DNA of 64,000 bases from G965267605 sp965267605 (GTDB lineage Bacteria; Bacteroidota; Bacteroidia; Flavobacteriales_E; Vicingaceae), in the NCBI GenBank assembly GCA_965267605.1, contig OZ254088.1, positions 1 through 64,000 of the forward strand. Reading direction: 5' to 3'. The notes below the pieces were generated by a model that was given only the letters and a program-made list of their open reading frames with translations, was not told where the DNA came from and did no database searches. A program made the translations under genes and the position numbers. Each line of letters starts with the position of its first letter. Positions within the stretch are counted from its first letter, which is position 1. Positions 9,758 through 19,827 of the stretch are shown piece after piece.

Positions 9758-10762
9758 TTAATTATAGCTTTTGGCAAACAGCGGTTCACCTTTGGCTCCG
9801 TTAATAACGATACCTAGTTCGAAGGCTCCGCGTCCCCCCGAATAGGTTTTAAGTGGCGATGTATTGATGTCATACGAAGCCCTTATCAGGCTTCTACCAT
9901 AAATTACCCCCAGGTTGACAACAGCAGCATCTTTCCATCTATAGGCTATTCCGCCCAGTAGACTGTACTCATCATCCAGTTTGTACAGAACATCCATGCC
10001 CAATAAGTAATCGTGGGCTTCATTCTGATACATGTACTGGTTGTAAAAATCAAATGAAAGGTCTTCGGTAAATACAAACTCAAAACCGAGTTCAGCGGTC
10101 CATCGCATAGGCAGTCGCTGTTTTTGGGAGAACAACCCTTCGTTAGGCCTGTTCAAATGCAACATTGATATGCCTGCGTGTGGCTTCACTTCCTGGCCTT
10201 CCTCCACGAGTTTATAGAAGATACCCATACCTATGTCCGCGTTGAATCTCGAAAGCTTTTGGAAGTCTTCACCATTATCCATGGAAAGGTCAAATCCACC
10301 ATCAGCACTCTGACTGTACTGATTGTTATAGGAGAAGGCTCCCGGATTAAAGTTCTTGTGGAACAGTCCAATGTTAGCCCCAAACGTCAGAATATGCGGC
10401 TGACCTGGTTCAATGATGTGGTAGCTGCCTGAAGCAAGTAACTGGAACATATTCATCGCACCAAAATTGGATCTGTTGTTGACGATGTATCCGCCCACAC
10501 CCCAGCGCTCGTAGATCATTTGATCATACGAAGCGAACATTGTTACAAAGGGCCTAATCCCCACCGATCTCCACTGCGACCGGAAGTCTATGCTTGCGCG
10601 GTAGTCAGCATCTCTTGTGTATAGGTCATGAAACACACCTGTCTTTGCCGGGTTCTGATAAAGTTGAACCGTTTGGTACTGCGACATATGAAAATCCTGC
10701 GCTTGCAGAGAAACGGCAACAATCATTAACAGGCCTAATATGTATATCTGTGCTCTTCTCAT
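9758..10762 (-). CDS. PorP/SprF-family type IX secretion outer membrane protein (copy 1)
   Basis: The 334-residue protein has a signal peptide ending at SLQAQ and the same QDFHMSQYQTVQLYQNPAKTG opening as its paralogue at 2453-3457. The two have identical length and are nearly collinear throughout, which shows recent duplication. The start overlaps the stop of the preceding giant adhesin by one base (TAATG). By family, it is an outer membrane barrel working with T9SS. By position, it is the partner of the 2106-residue adhesin. A 232-base gap with its own conserved upstream element separates it from the second module. Confidence 0.9.
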   Translation of the reverse strand: MRRAQIYILGLLMIVAVSLQAQDFHMSQYQTVQLYQNPAKTGVFHDLYTRDADYRASIDFRSQWRSVGIRPFVTMFASYDQMIYERWGVGGYIVNNRSNFGAMNMFQLLASGSYHIIEPGQPHILTFGANIGLFHKNFNPGAFSYNNQYSQSADGGFDLSMDNGEDFQKLSRFNADIGMGIFYKLVEEGQEVKPHAGISMLHLNRPNEGLFSQKQRLPMRWTAELGFEFVFTEDLSFDFYNQYMYQNEAHDYLLGMDVLYKLDDEYSLLGGIAYRWKDAAVVNLGVIYGRSLIRASYDINTSPLKTYSGGRGAFELGIVINGAKGEPLFAKSYN

Positions 10763-13700
10763 TATCTCAGGATGTTTGTTTCACCTACCATATCAACTGG
10801 ATCTCCATTCTTCAATGTCCCCGTCACTGTATACACGTACGTACCATTTGGCTGAGGTTGTCCTCGGTATTTTCCATTCCACCCAACATTTGGATCGGTG
10901 GTACGGAAGATGCGGTTGCCCCATTCATTGTATACCGTAAATGTCATATCGAATATCGGTCCACCCCGCACGTATAGGATGTCATTTTCACCATCCCCAT
11001 TAGGCGTGAACCCACTAGGAACTGCAACAGGCCCTCCTTCATCCGGTATGGTGAACAGATAGCTGACCGAATCGCTACAGCCATTGGTGTCTGTAACTGT
11101 TAAGACAACCCTGTAATCACCTCCTTGCCCATAGGTGTGCGTTGGGTTTTGTTGACCGCTGTTGTTGCCATCGTTGAAATCCCAGGCCCATGTATTGGCT
11201 CCGATACTCTGATCTGTGAAGCCTATAGGTACGTCTACCTGATAATTGCCACCCTTCGGTATATAATCTGCGGTTGGCCCGGGAGGTATGATCACAGTAT
11301 CCCCCAAGGTATTCACACATCCGGAATCTGTTGTTACCGTTAAGGTAGCGTAGTACCAGGACGAATCACCGGGGTAGGTATGTCCTGGGCTCTGAATGGC
11401 TGATCCGGTAGAGTCACCGAAACTCCATGTCCAGTTCACGATGTTACCACTGGATTGGTCTGTGAATTGAACAGAGTCATCGCAGAAGGCTACCCATGTA
11501 AAGGATGAAGTCGGATTCGGATTAATCGTCAGTGTTTTGGTAATCGTATCTGTACATCCAAACTGGGTTCTCACTATATGCAGGATGTTGATATTGCCGG
11601 ATGTTCCAACCAGATAGGTTGTATCCTCGGCTGTCATCGTATCCGTTCCAATGATGTATTGCCAGAAGTTGATCTGACCATTACCTGAAGTAGAGGTATC
11701 GATCAACTGTATAGTTTGCCCCTGACAGACTGGAGAAGTCCAGAAATCAGCCACAGGAATACTTCCAATGTTAATCCGTATGGTATCTGTGGCTCCTGGA
11801 CATAATGCGAGCCCACCTGTTTGAAGTACGAACTCTACAAACCCAGCTCCAATATCACCAGCACTTGGTGTGTATTGGGTAACCAATGAAGAATCATGTG
11901 GGTTAAACGATCCGGTACCTGTTGTTAACCATTTGTTTCCAACCCCAGCGAACATCTGTCCGTTAAGATTAATCACATCACCGTCACAGATATTGAAGTT
12001 CGTGCCAGCGAATACAGCTGGTGCGGACTGGAACGTAACTGTGATAGAGTCTACCACTGCACCGCACGACTGAATAGGTCTGAAGTATAGCTTCACGGAA
12101 CCTGCAGCTGTGTCAGCAGAGCTTGGAACGTAGACTGGGTTGTTCATGGTGTCGTTCGGGAAGAAAGCTCCGGTACCGGTGGTTGTCCATGCACCGATTC
12201 CGGATCCCCCCGTCACTAAACCATTAAGTTGTAGTGAATCGATTGTTGCACATACCGCGGTATCGTTACCCGCAGATATACTTGGCAATGTTGTAATGAT
12301 GACCTGTACGGTATCTGTCACCGGTAAGCATCCTCCGTTGTTTGTAGAAGTTAGAACAAGCGTTACGATGCCTGCGGTGGTATCAGCCGTGCTGAGGTTA
12401 TAGGTTCCTCCTAATGTGTTTGGATTAGGAGTAAACGTACCAGACCCAAGCGTGGTCCATGTGCCTGTTGAAGCACCACCTGTAACCGATCCGTTCAGTG
12501 GAGCCGTCATTGTTCCCTGACAGATGTATATATCCTGACCAGCATTTACCCTTGGTGCAAGTGTAAATGTGATACGCATGGTATCTGTTGAAGGATTACA
12601 CGTTCCATTATTGGTTGTGCGAAGAACGATATCTACAAACCCGGCAGCGGTATCCGCTGAGCTAGGAATGTAAATAGGATTCATTGTACTATCGTGTGGT
12701 GTAAATGTTCCTGTACCTAACGAAACCCATTGTCCTCCTCCGGCATTCCGGAAGGCTCCATTCAACTGAGTATTCGGATTGTTGGCACAAACTGAGGTGT
12801 CATTGCCTGCATTTGCAACTGGAGCTGGAGTAATGGTAATGGTCATGGTATCGGTCACAGCGAGGCAGTTACCATTGTTGGTAGATGTCCAGACCAGTGT
12901 TACCGTTCCGGCAGTTGTGTCTGCATTACTCATTACATAACCCGCATTAGGAGTCGTTGCACTTGGAATAAATGATCCCGAGCCAAGGGTAGACCAAATT
13001 CCTGTTCCACTTCCATTGATCACCGAGCCATTCAGGTTAACCGTATCGTTGGCACAAACGGTTTGATCTGGACCCGCCAATGCCGTTGGTTGCGTAATGA
13101 ATGTCAACGTAAGCGTATCTGTCACTGGTAGACATTTGCCATTGTTGGTTGAGGTAAGTACGATCGTTACAAACCCAGCCGTGGTATCTGCAGGTGTGGG
13201 AATGTAGTTGGTGTTTAGCTGGTTCGCACCAGGCGTAAATGTTCCCGTACCATTAGGTGTTGACCAGGTTCCTGTGGTAGAGCCACCACCAACACTTCCT
13301 GATAATGCTGCATTTGGATTGTTGTTACACAGTATTTGATCTGGGCCAGCATTTACCCAAGGTGCTGGCGTAAGTGTTACCACGATGGAATCGACAACGG
13401 GGAAACACCCCCCAGTTGATGTCAAATAGATCGTGTAGCCGCCAGCGGTTGTGTCTCCATTGCTAGGGATATACGATGCCGTCATCGTAGAGTCATGTGG
13501 ACTGAATGTTCCAGAACCTGATGTGGACCATTTTCCTGTTGGAGGGCCATTGCCCACTGCACCGGATAGCGGTAGTACCGCATTGTTAGCACACATGGTG
13601 GTGTCGTTGCCTGCGTTTACCGTCTGTAATGGGATGAACGTAACAGTAATCGTATCCGTTACAGGCAGACAGCCACCCACGTTTGTAGTCGTCAGCACCA

Positions 13701-16700
13701 GTTGTACGGATCCAGCTGCAGTATCCGCGCTGCTTGGCTGGTATCCGGTTGTCAATTGCCCTGGTCCAGGAACGAATATACCCGTACCAGAAGTGCTCCA
13801 TAATCCACTTCCCGTAGACGAACTACCCGCGATTGGTATAATAGGTTGGTTAAGACAAGCGATGATATTGGTTCCCGCACTTACCCATGGAGATGGAGTA
13901 ATAACCAATGTCATACTCTGGGTATCTGGCAAACAACTGCCAATACCTGTGGTTATCAATGATAGTGTAACTGTGCCAGCTGCTGTGTCTGCAGGGCTTG
14001 GTGTATACGTTGGACCCAATACGTTTGGAGATGGGCTAAATGTCCCCGTACCCGATGTGATCCACGTTCCACCAGTTGCGTTCCAAACAGCGCCTGTTAG
14101 CGTGTAGTTTGGATTGTTGGCACAGACCGTGTCGTTGGCGCCCGGGAAAGCAGCAGGAGCATCCGTATACGTTATGGTGAACTGCTGCGTATCCGCTGGG
14201 CATGTACCGTTGTTGGTTGATATAAGCGTTATCGTTACGCTGCCGGCTGCGGTGTCCGCAGAGCTCGGCAGATAGGTTGCATTTAATGTCGTGTTGTTCG
14301 GATTGAACGTCCCCGTACCGGAAGTGGACCATATTCCCGTTCCGGTCGTTGAGGTACCGTTCAATGTAACTGCTGCATTGTTTGCGCAGACCGTTACGTT
14401 GTTGTTTGTTGTGACAGCCGGAGCAGGAATGAAGGTGAGTACAACGGTATCAGTTACCGCGTTACAATTTCCATTGCCGGTTGAGGTAAGCACTAGCGTT
14501 ACAGATCCTGCAGCAGTATCTGCCGAGCTTGGAACATATGTTCCCGGCAGCGTAGTGTTGTTTGGACTGAATGTTCCAGTACCTGAGGTTGACCATGCTC
14601 CGGTAGTTGTAGGACCACCCACAGATCCTGCCAAAGTAACAGTTGATTGAGCTGCACAAACATTTTGATCCGGTCCCGCCTGCACATTTGGCGCAGGTGT
14701 GATGGTTACCGTTAGTGATGATGAATCAGCAGGACAGCTGCCATTACCTGTGGTTATTAATGTAAGTGTTACTGTTCCTGCTGTGGTATCTGCATTACTT
14801 GGATTATAAGTTGGATTCAACACGTTCGGATTTGGCGCGAACGTTCCAGTTCCAGAGGTAATCCACGTTCCACCTGTGCAGTTACCTACTGTTCCGCCCA
14901 GACTAACCGCGGCATTATTCGCACACACGGATTGATTAGGTCCAGCTATTGCGTAGGGATTCGGTGTAAACGTCATTAGAATACTATCCATAGTTGGATT
15001 ACAAGCACCATTGTTCACCGATGAGATATACAGCCACACACTTCCTGCTGCGGTATCCGCTGCTGATGGATTGTAACTCGGATTCAACACGTTTGGATTT
15101 GGTGTGAAAGTTCCTGTTCCAGAGGTGGTCCATGTGGCTGCTCCCGTTGATGAGGAGCCTGTTAATCCAACGGGTGCAAGTGTTGCACATATTGTCTGAT
15201 TCGAGCCAGCACTTACAGTTGGGATAGAATCAATTTGTATGGTATATGAGACCGAATCTGTACACCCGATATCTGTTCCCACCACCAGTTTGACCGTATA
15301 TGCCCCCCCAGGCGAATAAGGGTGGGATGGGTTTTGCGCTGTTGAGCTGTTGCTGTCACCGAAATCCCAGTTCCAGCTATTGATGGTAGCATTGTTAGAG
15401 GCCCTTGAAGTATCCGTGAAGTTCACGGGATCGTTCTCACATTTAGGCGCATCGTGAAGGTATCCGGCATTTACATAGCCTACGTATACGTCCTGGAATA
15501 CGGTATCCGCACATGCTGTTCCGTAATTGGTAACCAGCATTACCGTATACCTTCCGGTATCCGGATAAGTGTAAGATGGTGTGGTTTGATACGAAGTATC
15601 TGTTGTTACGCTTGGATCTCCAAAGTCCCAGAAGTTTGGTGCACCTGCCGGGGAACTGTGATTGGGGAACGTAATAGCATTACCACTACATACCGAAAGT
15701 GTGGCCTGTGTCGTGTCAATTCCTGCTTGTGCAACTGGTGGACAGAAAACAATGTTGAACTGGAAGTCTCTTCGCGTAGTGTTGATCAAACTATCGTTAC
15801 GCCACTCTTCAACACATACGCCTACTACGTACTGTCCCACATTTTGAGGAATCCCGGTTAGCATACCCGTAATGGAATCAATAACCAGTCTTGGCGGGCC
15901 CAAGGGCTGTGTAGCATTGAACCCTGTTTGCCATGGAATGATGGGGATTGTTGGATCATTCCCAACAAAAGCCGGTGGGGTGTTTACGCCACCCGAATAT
16001 TCATCGTAAGGGTCACAGAGTTTATACGCCAAAGAGTCTCCATCAGGATCTGTGGCCGCATGGTTAAAGTTGAACGTATCCGATTGGCATAGGAATATTG
16101 GCGGGAAAGTGTTGAATGTTGGTGCGCTGTTGTTTCCAATAGGGAACAATGTGGGTAGTCCACATTCGCTAATCCTTACATCGTCCAGCCTATGTTGTTC
16201 TCCATTCGCGTTGTTCTTGATCTTGCAGATGACTTGAATACTGTCACCAGTTAGACAGTATGCATAAGCATTAACTGTCCCAAAATCATCGGCATGCCTA
16301 CCATTGAAGGGGAATAAGACTTCAGGACCATTGTTTATCCGGTAGAATATACTCATGGAGTCTGTGACTTCCATTGTACCGTTTTCCGATAACACTGCGC
16401 TCAGGTTAACACCCGTGGCGAAGCCGGATATGTTGACCCATTGGGAAGTCCAAACCACTTCGCCATCCGTATCCCTTGCTTCGAAAAGGTTGTTTCTTAC
16501 TTCTGCCCAATCGGTTGCTGCTGCTACCGTTCTACTCCATGCGGTAGGCCCGTTGTCGACTTGTGTTCCATTGGCAAGCGTAAAGTCCTCCAGCCAAATA
16601 GTAGGCGTATTAGGTTGGTAAACAGCCGTATCCGGTGGTAGGTAGCTATAGAATGAGGCACCAATGTTCAGCGGGTTTATTACGTTAAGTACGCTTCCAT

Positions 16701-17082
16701 TTCTACAGCAGAGCTGATACATAATATGATACCCACCTGGTACCTGAGGAAGCGTTGCAGTCTGTGTATAAATAGCTTGTTCTACGCACACTCCTGGATC
16801 AACAACACAGGAATCAATTTGCGGTGGAACCACAGTAGAGCCAGCAAAGGGGATATTGATTGCTACAAAATTAGCGCCTTGGTTGTACCAGGCACGAATT
16901 TGTGCCGTTGCGGGAAATCCTGCATTACCAGGTCCGCAATCTCGGAACAGTTTGAGGGTTACCTGGTACTGGTTTCCACCAAGGTGTTGGTAGGTGAGTT
17001 CACCACCAATAATGTGTGTGGCGTGAGTAATGATTGGAGACAACAACAATGTTGTCAGACAGAGCAAGGCCCATTTACGCAT
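10762..17082 (-). CDS. Giant T9SS adhesin with 13 tandem repeats, PKD domains and type B (CHU_C) sorting domain
   Basis: This 2106-residue paralogue of 3457-9525 has the same plan. There is a signal peptide (cleavage near ITHA), a THIIGGE head, two PKD domains with FWDFGD and NWDFGD motifs, and repeats of about 88 residues (about 621-1776). C-terminal PKD domains (WTWSFGD, WAWDFND) and the SGFTPNGDGENDILYV sorting domain ending in NILR complete it. It carries 13 repeats, against 12 in the paralogue. The 84-residue size difference is about one repeat, and the extra unit is the third (about 14425-14690). Repeats at matching positions resemble each other more than their neighbours. Secreted by T9SS, probably surface-attached; the ligand is unknown. 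Confidence 0.92.
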   Translation of the reverse strand: MRKWALLCLTTLLLSPIITHATHIIGGELTYQHLGGNQYQVTLKLFRDCGPGNAGFPATAQIRAWYNQGANFVAINIPFAGSTVVPPQIDSCVVDPGVCVEQAIYTQTATLPQVPGGYHIMYQLCCRNGSVLNVINPLNIGASFYSYLPPDTAVYQPNTPTIWLEDFTLANGTQVDNGPTAWSRTVAAATDWAEVRNNLFEARDTDGEVVWTSQWVNISGFATGVNLSAVLSENGTMEVTDSMSIFYRINNGPEVLFPFNGRHADDFGTVNAYAYCLTGDSIQVICKIKNNANGEQHRLDDVRISECGLPTLFPIGNNSAPTFNTFPPIFLCQSDTFNFNHAATDPDGDSLAYKLCDPYDEYSGGVNTPPAFVGNDPTIPIIPWQTGFNATQPLGPPRLVIDSITGMLTGIPQNVGQYVVGVCVEEWRNDSLINTTRRDFQFNIVFCPPVAQAGIDTTQATLSVCSGNAITFPNHSSPAGAPNFWDFGDPSVTTDTSYQTTPSYTYPDTGRYTVMLVTNYGTACADTVFQDVYVGYVNAGYLHDAPKCENDPVNFTDTSRASNNATINSWNWDFGDSNSSTAQNPSHPYSPGGAYTVKLVVGTDIGCTDSVSYTIQIDSIPTVSAGSNQTICATLAPVGLTGSSSTGAATWTTSGTGTFTPNPNVLNPSYNPSAADTAAGSVWLYISSVNNGACNPTMDSILMTFTPNPYAIAGPNQSVCANNAAVSLGGTVGNCTGGTWITSGTGTFAPNPNVLNPTYNPSNADTTAGTVTLTLITTGNGSCPADSSSLTVTITPAPNVQAGPDQNVCAAQSTVTLAGSVGGPTTTGAWSTSGTGTFSPNNTTLPGTYVPSSADTAAGSVTLVLTSTGNGNCNAVTDTVVLTFIPAPAVTTNNNVTVCANNAAVTLNGTSTTGTGIWSTSGTGTFNPNNTTLNATYLPSSADTAAGSVTITLISTNNGTCPADTQQFTITYTDAPAAFPGANDTVCANNPNYTLTGAVWNATGGTWITSGTGTFSPSPNVLGPTYTPSPADTAAGTVTLSLITTGIGSCLPDTQSMTLVITPSPWVSAGTNIIACLNQPIIPIAGSSSTGSGLWSTSGTGIFVPGPGQLTTGYQPSSADTAAGSVQLVLTTTNVGGCLPVTDTITVTFIPLQTVNAGNDTTMCANNAVLPLSGAVGNGPPTGKWSTSGSGTFSPHDSTMTASYIPSNGDTTAGGYTIYLTSTGGCFPVVDSIVVTLTPAPWVNAGPDQILCNNNPNAALSGSVGGGSTTGTWSTPNGTGTFTPGANQLNTNYIPTPADTTAGFVTIVLTSTNNGKCLPVTDTLTLTFITQPTALAGPDQTVCANDTVNLNGSVINGSGTGIWSTLGSGSFIPSATTPNAGYVMSNADTTAGTVTLVWTSTNNGNCLAVTDTMTITITPAPVANAGNDTSVCANNPNTQLNGAFRNAGGGQWVSLGTGTFTPHDSTMNPIYIPSSADTAAGFVDIVLRTTNNGTCNPSTDTMRITFTLAPRVNAGQDIYICQGTMTAPLNGSVTGGASTGTWTTLGSGTFTPNPNTLGGTYNLSTADTTAGIVTLVLTSTNNGGCLPVTDTVQVIITTLPSISAGNDTAVCATIDSLQLNGLVTGGSGIGAWTTTGTGAFFPNDTMNNPVYVPSSADTAAGSVKLYFRPIQSCGAVVDSITVTFQSAPAVFAGTNFNICDGDVINLNGQMFAGVGNKWLTTGTGSFNPHDSSLVTQYTPSAGDIGAGFVEFVLQTGGLALCPGATDTIRINIGSIPVADFWTSPVCQGQTIQLIDTSTSGNGQINFWQYIIGTDTMTAEDTTYLVGTSGNINILHIVRTQFGCTDTITKTLTINPNPTSSFTWVAFCDDSVQFTDQSSGNIVNWTWSFGDSTGSAIQSPGHTYPGDSSWYYATLTVTTDSGCVNTLGDTVIIPPGPTADYIPKGGNYQVDVPIGFTDQSIGANTWAWDFNDGNNSGQQNPTHTYGQGGDYRVVLTVTDTNGCSDSVSYLFTIPDEGGPVAVPSGFTPNGDGENDILYVRGGPIFDMTFTVYNEWGNRIFRTTDPNVGWNGKYRGQPQPNGTYVYTVTGTLKNGDPVDMVGETNILR

Positions 17083-17455
17083 ACGGATATAGGTTTAGCG
17101 AGATCGCGTGAGCGATATATAGTTCTACCGCGTAGCAGGGTAATGGTTACATGCTTGGATAAGAAAAACGATGATTTTTAGACGGAAATACTGAAATCTT
17201 CGATGAAAAAGAAGAAAGTTTGGTATGAATATCCGTGGCAAAATAATCTTTCAGCCCTGATTTTGAGATTATTACGTAGTCAATACTTAAGTATCTCATC
17301 GTAAAATACTTAGGAATACATACCAGATTAGAACCGTATTTTGGATCGCATGAAGAAGCATTGCAAGAAGAGAAGGGCGTAGTTATACCGTTGATGAATT
17401 CGTTGCAACCTGAGGCTGTGTTGTAACGTCTAATAAGTACAGTATTATTAAACTG
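17083..17455. other. Divergent intergenic region between the adhesin operon and a T9SS cargo gene
   Basis: This 373-base stretch without a gene holds the conserved element at 17178-17207 for the leftward adhesin operon. It also has a perfect 12-base palindrome ATACTTAAGTAT (17283-17294) with a further ATACTTA half-site at 17306-17312. Those could form an operator for the rightward gene at 17456, but nothing else supports it. Confidence 0.4.
17178..17207 (-). promoter_or_regulatory. Conserved upstream element of the giant adhesin genes (copy 1)
   Basis: TTAGACGGAA (17178-17187) and CGATGAA (17201-17207) match the pair at 9630-9659 in sequence and in spacing. They lie about 96-125 bases before the ATG of the 2106-residue adhesin. 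Confidence 0.45.
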
Positions 17456-18490
17456 ATGTACGCACTCTCCAGGTACATATCCGTCATGACCGTTTTGGCA
17501 TTGTCCTTTTCAGGACAGGCTCAGAACCTGGTGCCTAACCCGGATTTTGAGCAGTACGATTATTGCCCCACCTATTTCAGTCAGGCGAATGCCGCAACTT
17601 CCTGGGGTCAGCCGGTTGGACAAGCAGGAACGTGTGACTATTTCAACACATGTGCTGCTCCAGGTTCTTTGGTAAGCGTGCCATCAAATATGTGTGGTAA
17701 TGTTCCAGCGCAAAGTGGTAATGGGTACATGGGTATGATCGTGGGAAAGCAAGGATACGGGGGTGACTATCGAGAATATATTCAAGCTCAATTGAGCACA
17801 CCCATGGAAGCAGGAAAGGAATACCAGTTTTGCATTAAGTGGAGAAGGGCCAGTCGATCTTGTTGCGCTATTAGTAGGCTGGGTGTGGCCTTTACAAGTT
17901 CTCCTCCAACTGCTCAACCACAGGCTTGGGGATGTGGTACCTTGAATGCCACACCACAATTCGAAACACCTTACGGCACTTATTTAACAGATACTACGCA
18001 GTGGCATTCGCTAACTGGTGTGTTTACAGCTGTTGGGGGCGAGCAGTACATTACCATTGGAAACTTCCACGATACCATTAATACGCAGTTTGTAAGGGTT
18101 GGCTCCAACGATCCATATATGGAAGGCTATGCGTATTACCTGATAGATAATATTCGACTTGATACTTGTCCGGGAGGAACCACGGGAGGAACACAAAACC
18201 CAAATGCCATTGCAGATCCCAATGATCCGGATTTCGAACCATTCATTCCCAATGTGTTCACACCAAACGGAGATTCCCTCAATGATCAGTTCATGATCAC
18301 AAATCCCAGTACCGGAGAAGTTGTAGAGGGAGAGCTGCAGATATTCAATCGATGGGGGCAACAGGTTCATTCTACCGCGGGACCCATGAGATGGGATGGA
18401 GGGAAGTACTCGGAGGGCACTTATTACTTCCTGGCCTACATGGGAATAGGCAGGAAACAATTTAAAGGTGTGGTAACGCTACTTCGTTAG
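17456..18490 (+). CDS. T9SS cargo protein with type B sorting domain
   Basis: The 344-residue secreted protein starts at ATG 17456, with an alternative start at 17486; both give a signal peptide ending SGQAQ. The N-terminal domain opens NLVPNPDFEQYDYCP and has several cysteines plus a jelly-roll-like layout (REYIQAQLSTPMEAG ... YYLIDNIRL). It is related to the first part of the protein at 34560-35741. The C-terminus (FIPNVFTPNGDSLNDQF to the final LLR) is a gliding-motility-associated CHU_C domain. The likely product is a secreted surface protein; binding of a ligand by the jelly-roll is an inference. Its stop overlaps the convergent lipoprotein gene by 4 bases. Confidence 0.85.
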   Translation: MYALSRYISVMTVLALSFSGQAQNLVPNPDFEQYDYCPTYFSQANAATSWGQPVGQAGTCDYFNTCAAPGSLVSVPSNMCGNVPAQSGNGYMGMIVGKQGYGGDYREYIQAQLSTPMEAGKEYQFCIKWRRASRSCCAISRLGVAFTSSPPTAQPQAWGCGTLNATPQFETPYGTYLTDTTQWHSLTGVFTAVGGEQYITIGNFHDTINTQFVRVGSNDPYMEGYAYYLIDNIRLDTCPGGTTGGTQNPNAIADPNDPDFEPFIPNVFTPNGDSLNDQFMITNPSTGEVVEGELQIFNRWGQQVHSTAGPMRWDGGKYSEGTYYFLAYMGIGRKQFKGVVTLLR

Positions 18491-18831
18491 TTCTCCGGGA
18501 AGCCTTGTTCCTGCCAACATTTAATCATATTCAATTGATCCTGTGACAAAGTGCTGTTTCGCGGCATGGTCTTGTTGGTAAGCACCTCCTTCGTAAAGGT
18601 TCCATTGTTGAGGTATGGTTGCAATCCATTGTAAGAAGTGAAATCGCCAATCGAAGAACCTGAACCGTGACAATTGCTCCCCATACACCTACTATCAATG
18701 ATCTGCTTGATGTTAGAATCGTAGTCCGGTTTACTACCATCGCAGGTGGGGGTTGTGGTTTGGTCTTTTCTGCATGAAATGACCGTAATGCATGTTGCTG
18801 TAATCAAAAGGAGTAGATGGCGTTTCTTCAT
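18487..18831 (-). CDS. Small c-type cytochrome-like lipoprotein with a CX4CH motif
   Basis: The 114-residue protein has a lipoprotein signal with lipobox VISC (Cys20). The mature part contains DSRCMGSNCHG, a CX4CH arrangement where cytochromes c normally have CXXCH, and a following TMPRNSTLS stretch with a methionine that could be a distal ligand. Similar small Bacteroidota lipoproteins are annotated as cytochrome c. Heme attachment is uncertain because CX4CH is rare. The gene overlaps the convergent T9SS gene by four bases at the 3' end. Confidence 0.7.
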   Translation of the reverse strand: MKKRHLLLLITATCITVISCRKDQTTTPTCDGSKPDYDSNIKQIIDSRCMGSNCHGSGSSIGDFTSYNGLQPYLNNGTFTKEVLTNKTMPRNSTLSQDQLNMIKCWQEQGFPEN

Positions 18832-18890
18832 GGTTGGCGAATAGAGCTATGAAGTTCCGAAAACTTCTTCACTTGGCGCAAACCTTTCAC

Positions 18891-19682
18891 CTATTCAAAA
18901 CTCGTGCTGTCTAACCACACTCTGGGATCAGGGGGGAGCTGCATATCAGAACCAGCGTTGAACATTACCGATTGTTTGAGTTTCCCTTTTTTATAGAATA
19001 CAATCTGTGTTGGAACGTGGTAAGCTGGAAAATCAACATATGCCCCTTCGGCCAGCGAATCGTTTACATAGGTCCGTTCATCCATGTTGTACAGTCGAAC
19101 GTCAAATCGCGCATCATACACAGAAGCGATTTGCGCTTTCGCTTTGTGAAGCCGTTGTTTGATTCCTGCATCTGAAACGTAAGTGAGCGTATCGCTGGCG
19201 TAGATCGGGTATGTATAATGAAACTCATCCCCCGTTAAGTAGGTGATGTGGTATTTGTTGAAAATGTTGCGCGTGGTAACATATAGTTCAAGTGTGCTAT
19301 CGGCAGCATATTTTACCTTCCACTTTCCATTGGTTGGGCAGTACTCTTCCATTCCTTCACCGCAAGCGTGTGCATGAGGAATGTTGTACACTTCACACCA
19401 GTTTCCCGCGCCAAGTTCCATATATAGATCTCCCCGGTAATCATTGTCTTTGTATGCGTAATACTGCAGTGAAGACATGGAGGTGTCAATGGGTGATTTG
19501 AGTTCGTTCCAGTGATTCATCAGTGACATTACTACAGGATGATTGTCTGGAAGGCCCTGAATGCTGTCCAATCTGGCCAATGCCATTTCTCTTGTTGGTA
19601 ATTGTTCGCAACTGGATAGACTAAACAACGAGCAAAATGCCAGTGCGATGATCAGTAGTTTGTTTGGTGTTTTCATACCCAT
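18891..19682 (-). CDS. Lipoprotein of unknown function
   Basis: The 263-residue protein has a lipoprotein signal; the lipobox is SLSSC (Cys25). An alternative start at the third codon (MKTPNKLL) is equally plausible. The mature part is mixed alpha/beta with a cysteine-containing stretch (NWCEVYNIPHAHACGEGMEE) and no family I recognise. Convergent or codirectional neighbours do not suggest a role. It is probably anchored to the inner or outer membrane on the periplasmic side. Confidence 0.7.
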   Translation of the reverse strand: MGMKTPNKLLIIALAFCSLFSLSSCEQLPTREMALARLDSIQGLPDNHPVVMSLMNHWNELKSPIDTSMSSLQYYAYKDNDYRGDLYMELGAGNWCEVYNIPHAHACGEGMEEYCPTNGKWKVKYAADSTLELYVTTRNIFNKYHITYLTGDEFHYTYPIYASDTLTYVSDAGIKQRLHKAKAQIASVYDARFDVRLYNMDERTYVNDSLAEGAYVDFPAYHVPTQIVFYKKGKLKQSVMFNAGSDMQLPPDPRVWLDSTSFE

Positions 19683-19722
19683 AAACTACCTACCAATTCT
19701 AAAGGAAATCTGAAGCACAAAA

Positions 19723-19750
19723 CAAGACCCATCCTAATGGATGGGTCTTG
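19723..19750 (-). terminator. Rho-independent terminator
   Basis: A perfect 12-base stem CAAGACCCATCC / GGATGGGTCTTG with a TAAT loop. On the minus strand it is followed by TTTTG. It lies about 78 bases beyond the stop of the leftward gene at 19828. Confidence 0.8.
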
Positions 19751-19827
19751 CCGTACTATATATATACTATGGTTTAGTGGTACCTAGTTGAAGTTGATTC
19801 TATTGAACCAAATGGCTGAACAGGGGG

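Noticed and set aside
13451..14107. 218-residue ORF on the plus strand opposite the second giant adhesin
   Set aside because: Same cause: antisense to tandem repeats, with no independent support.
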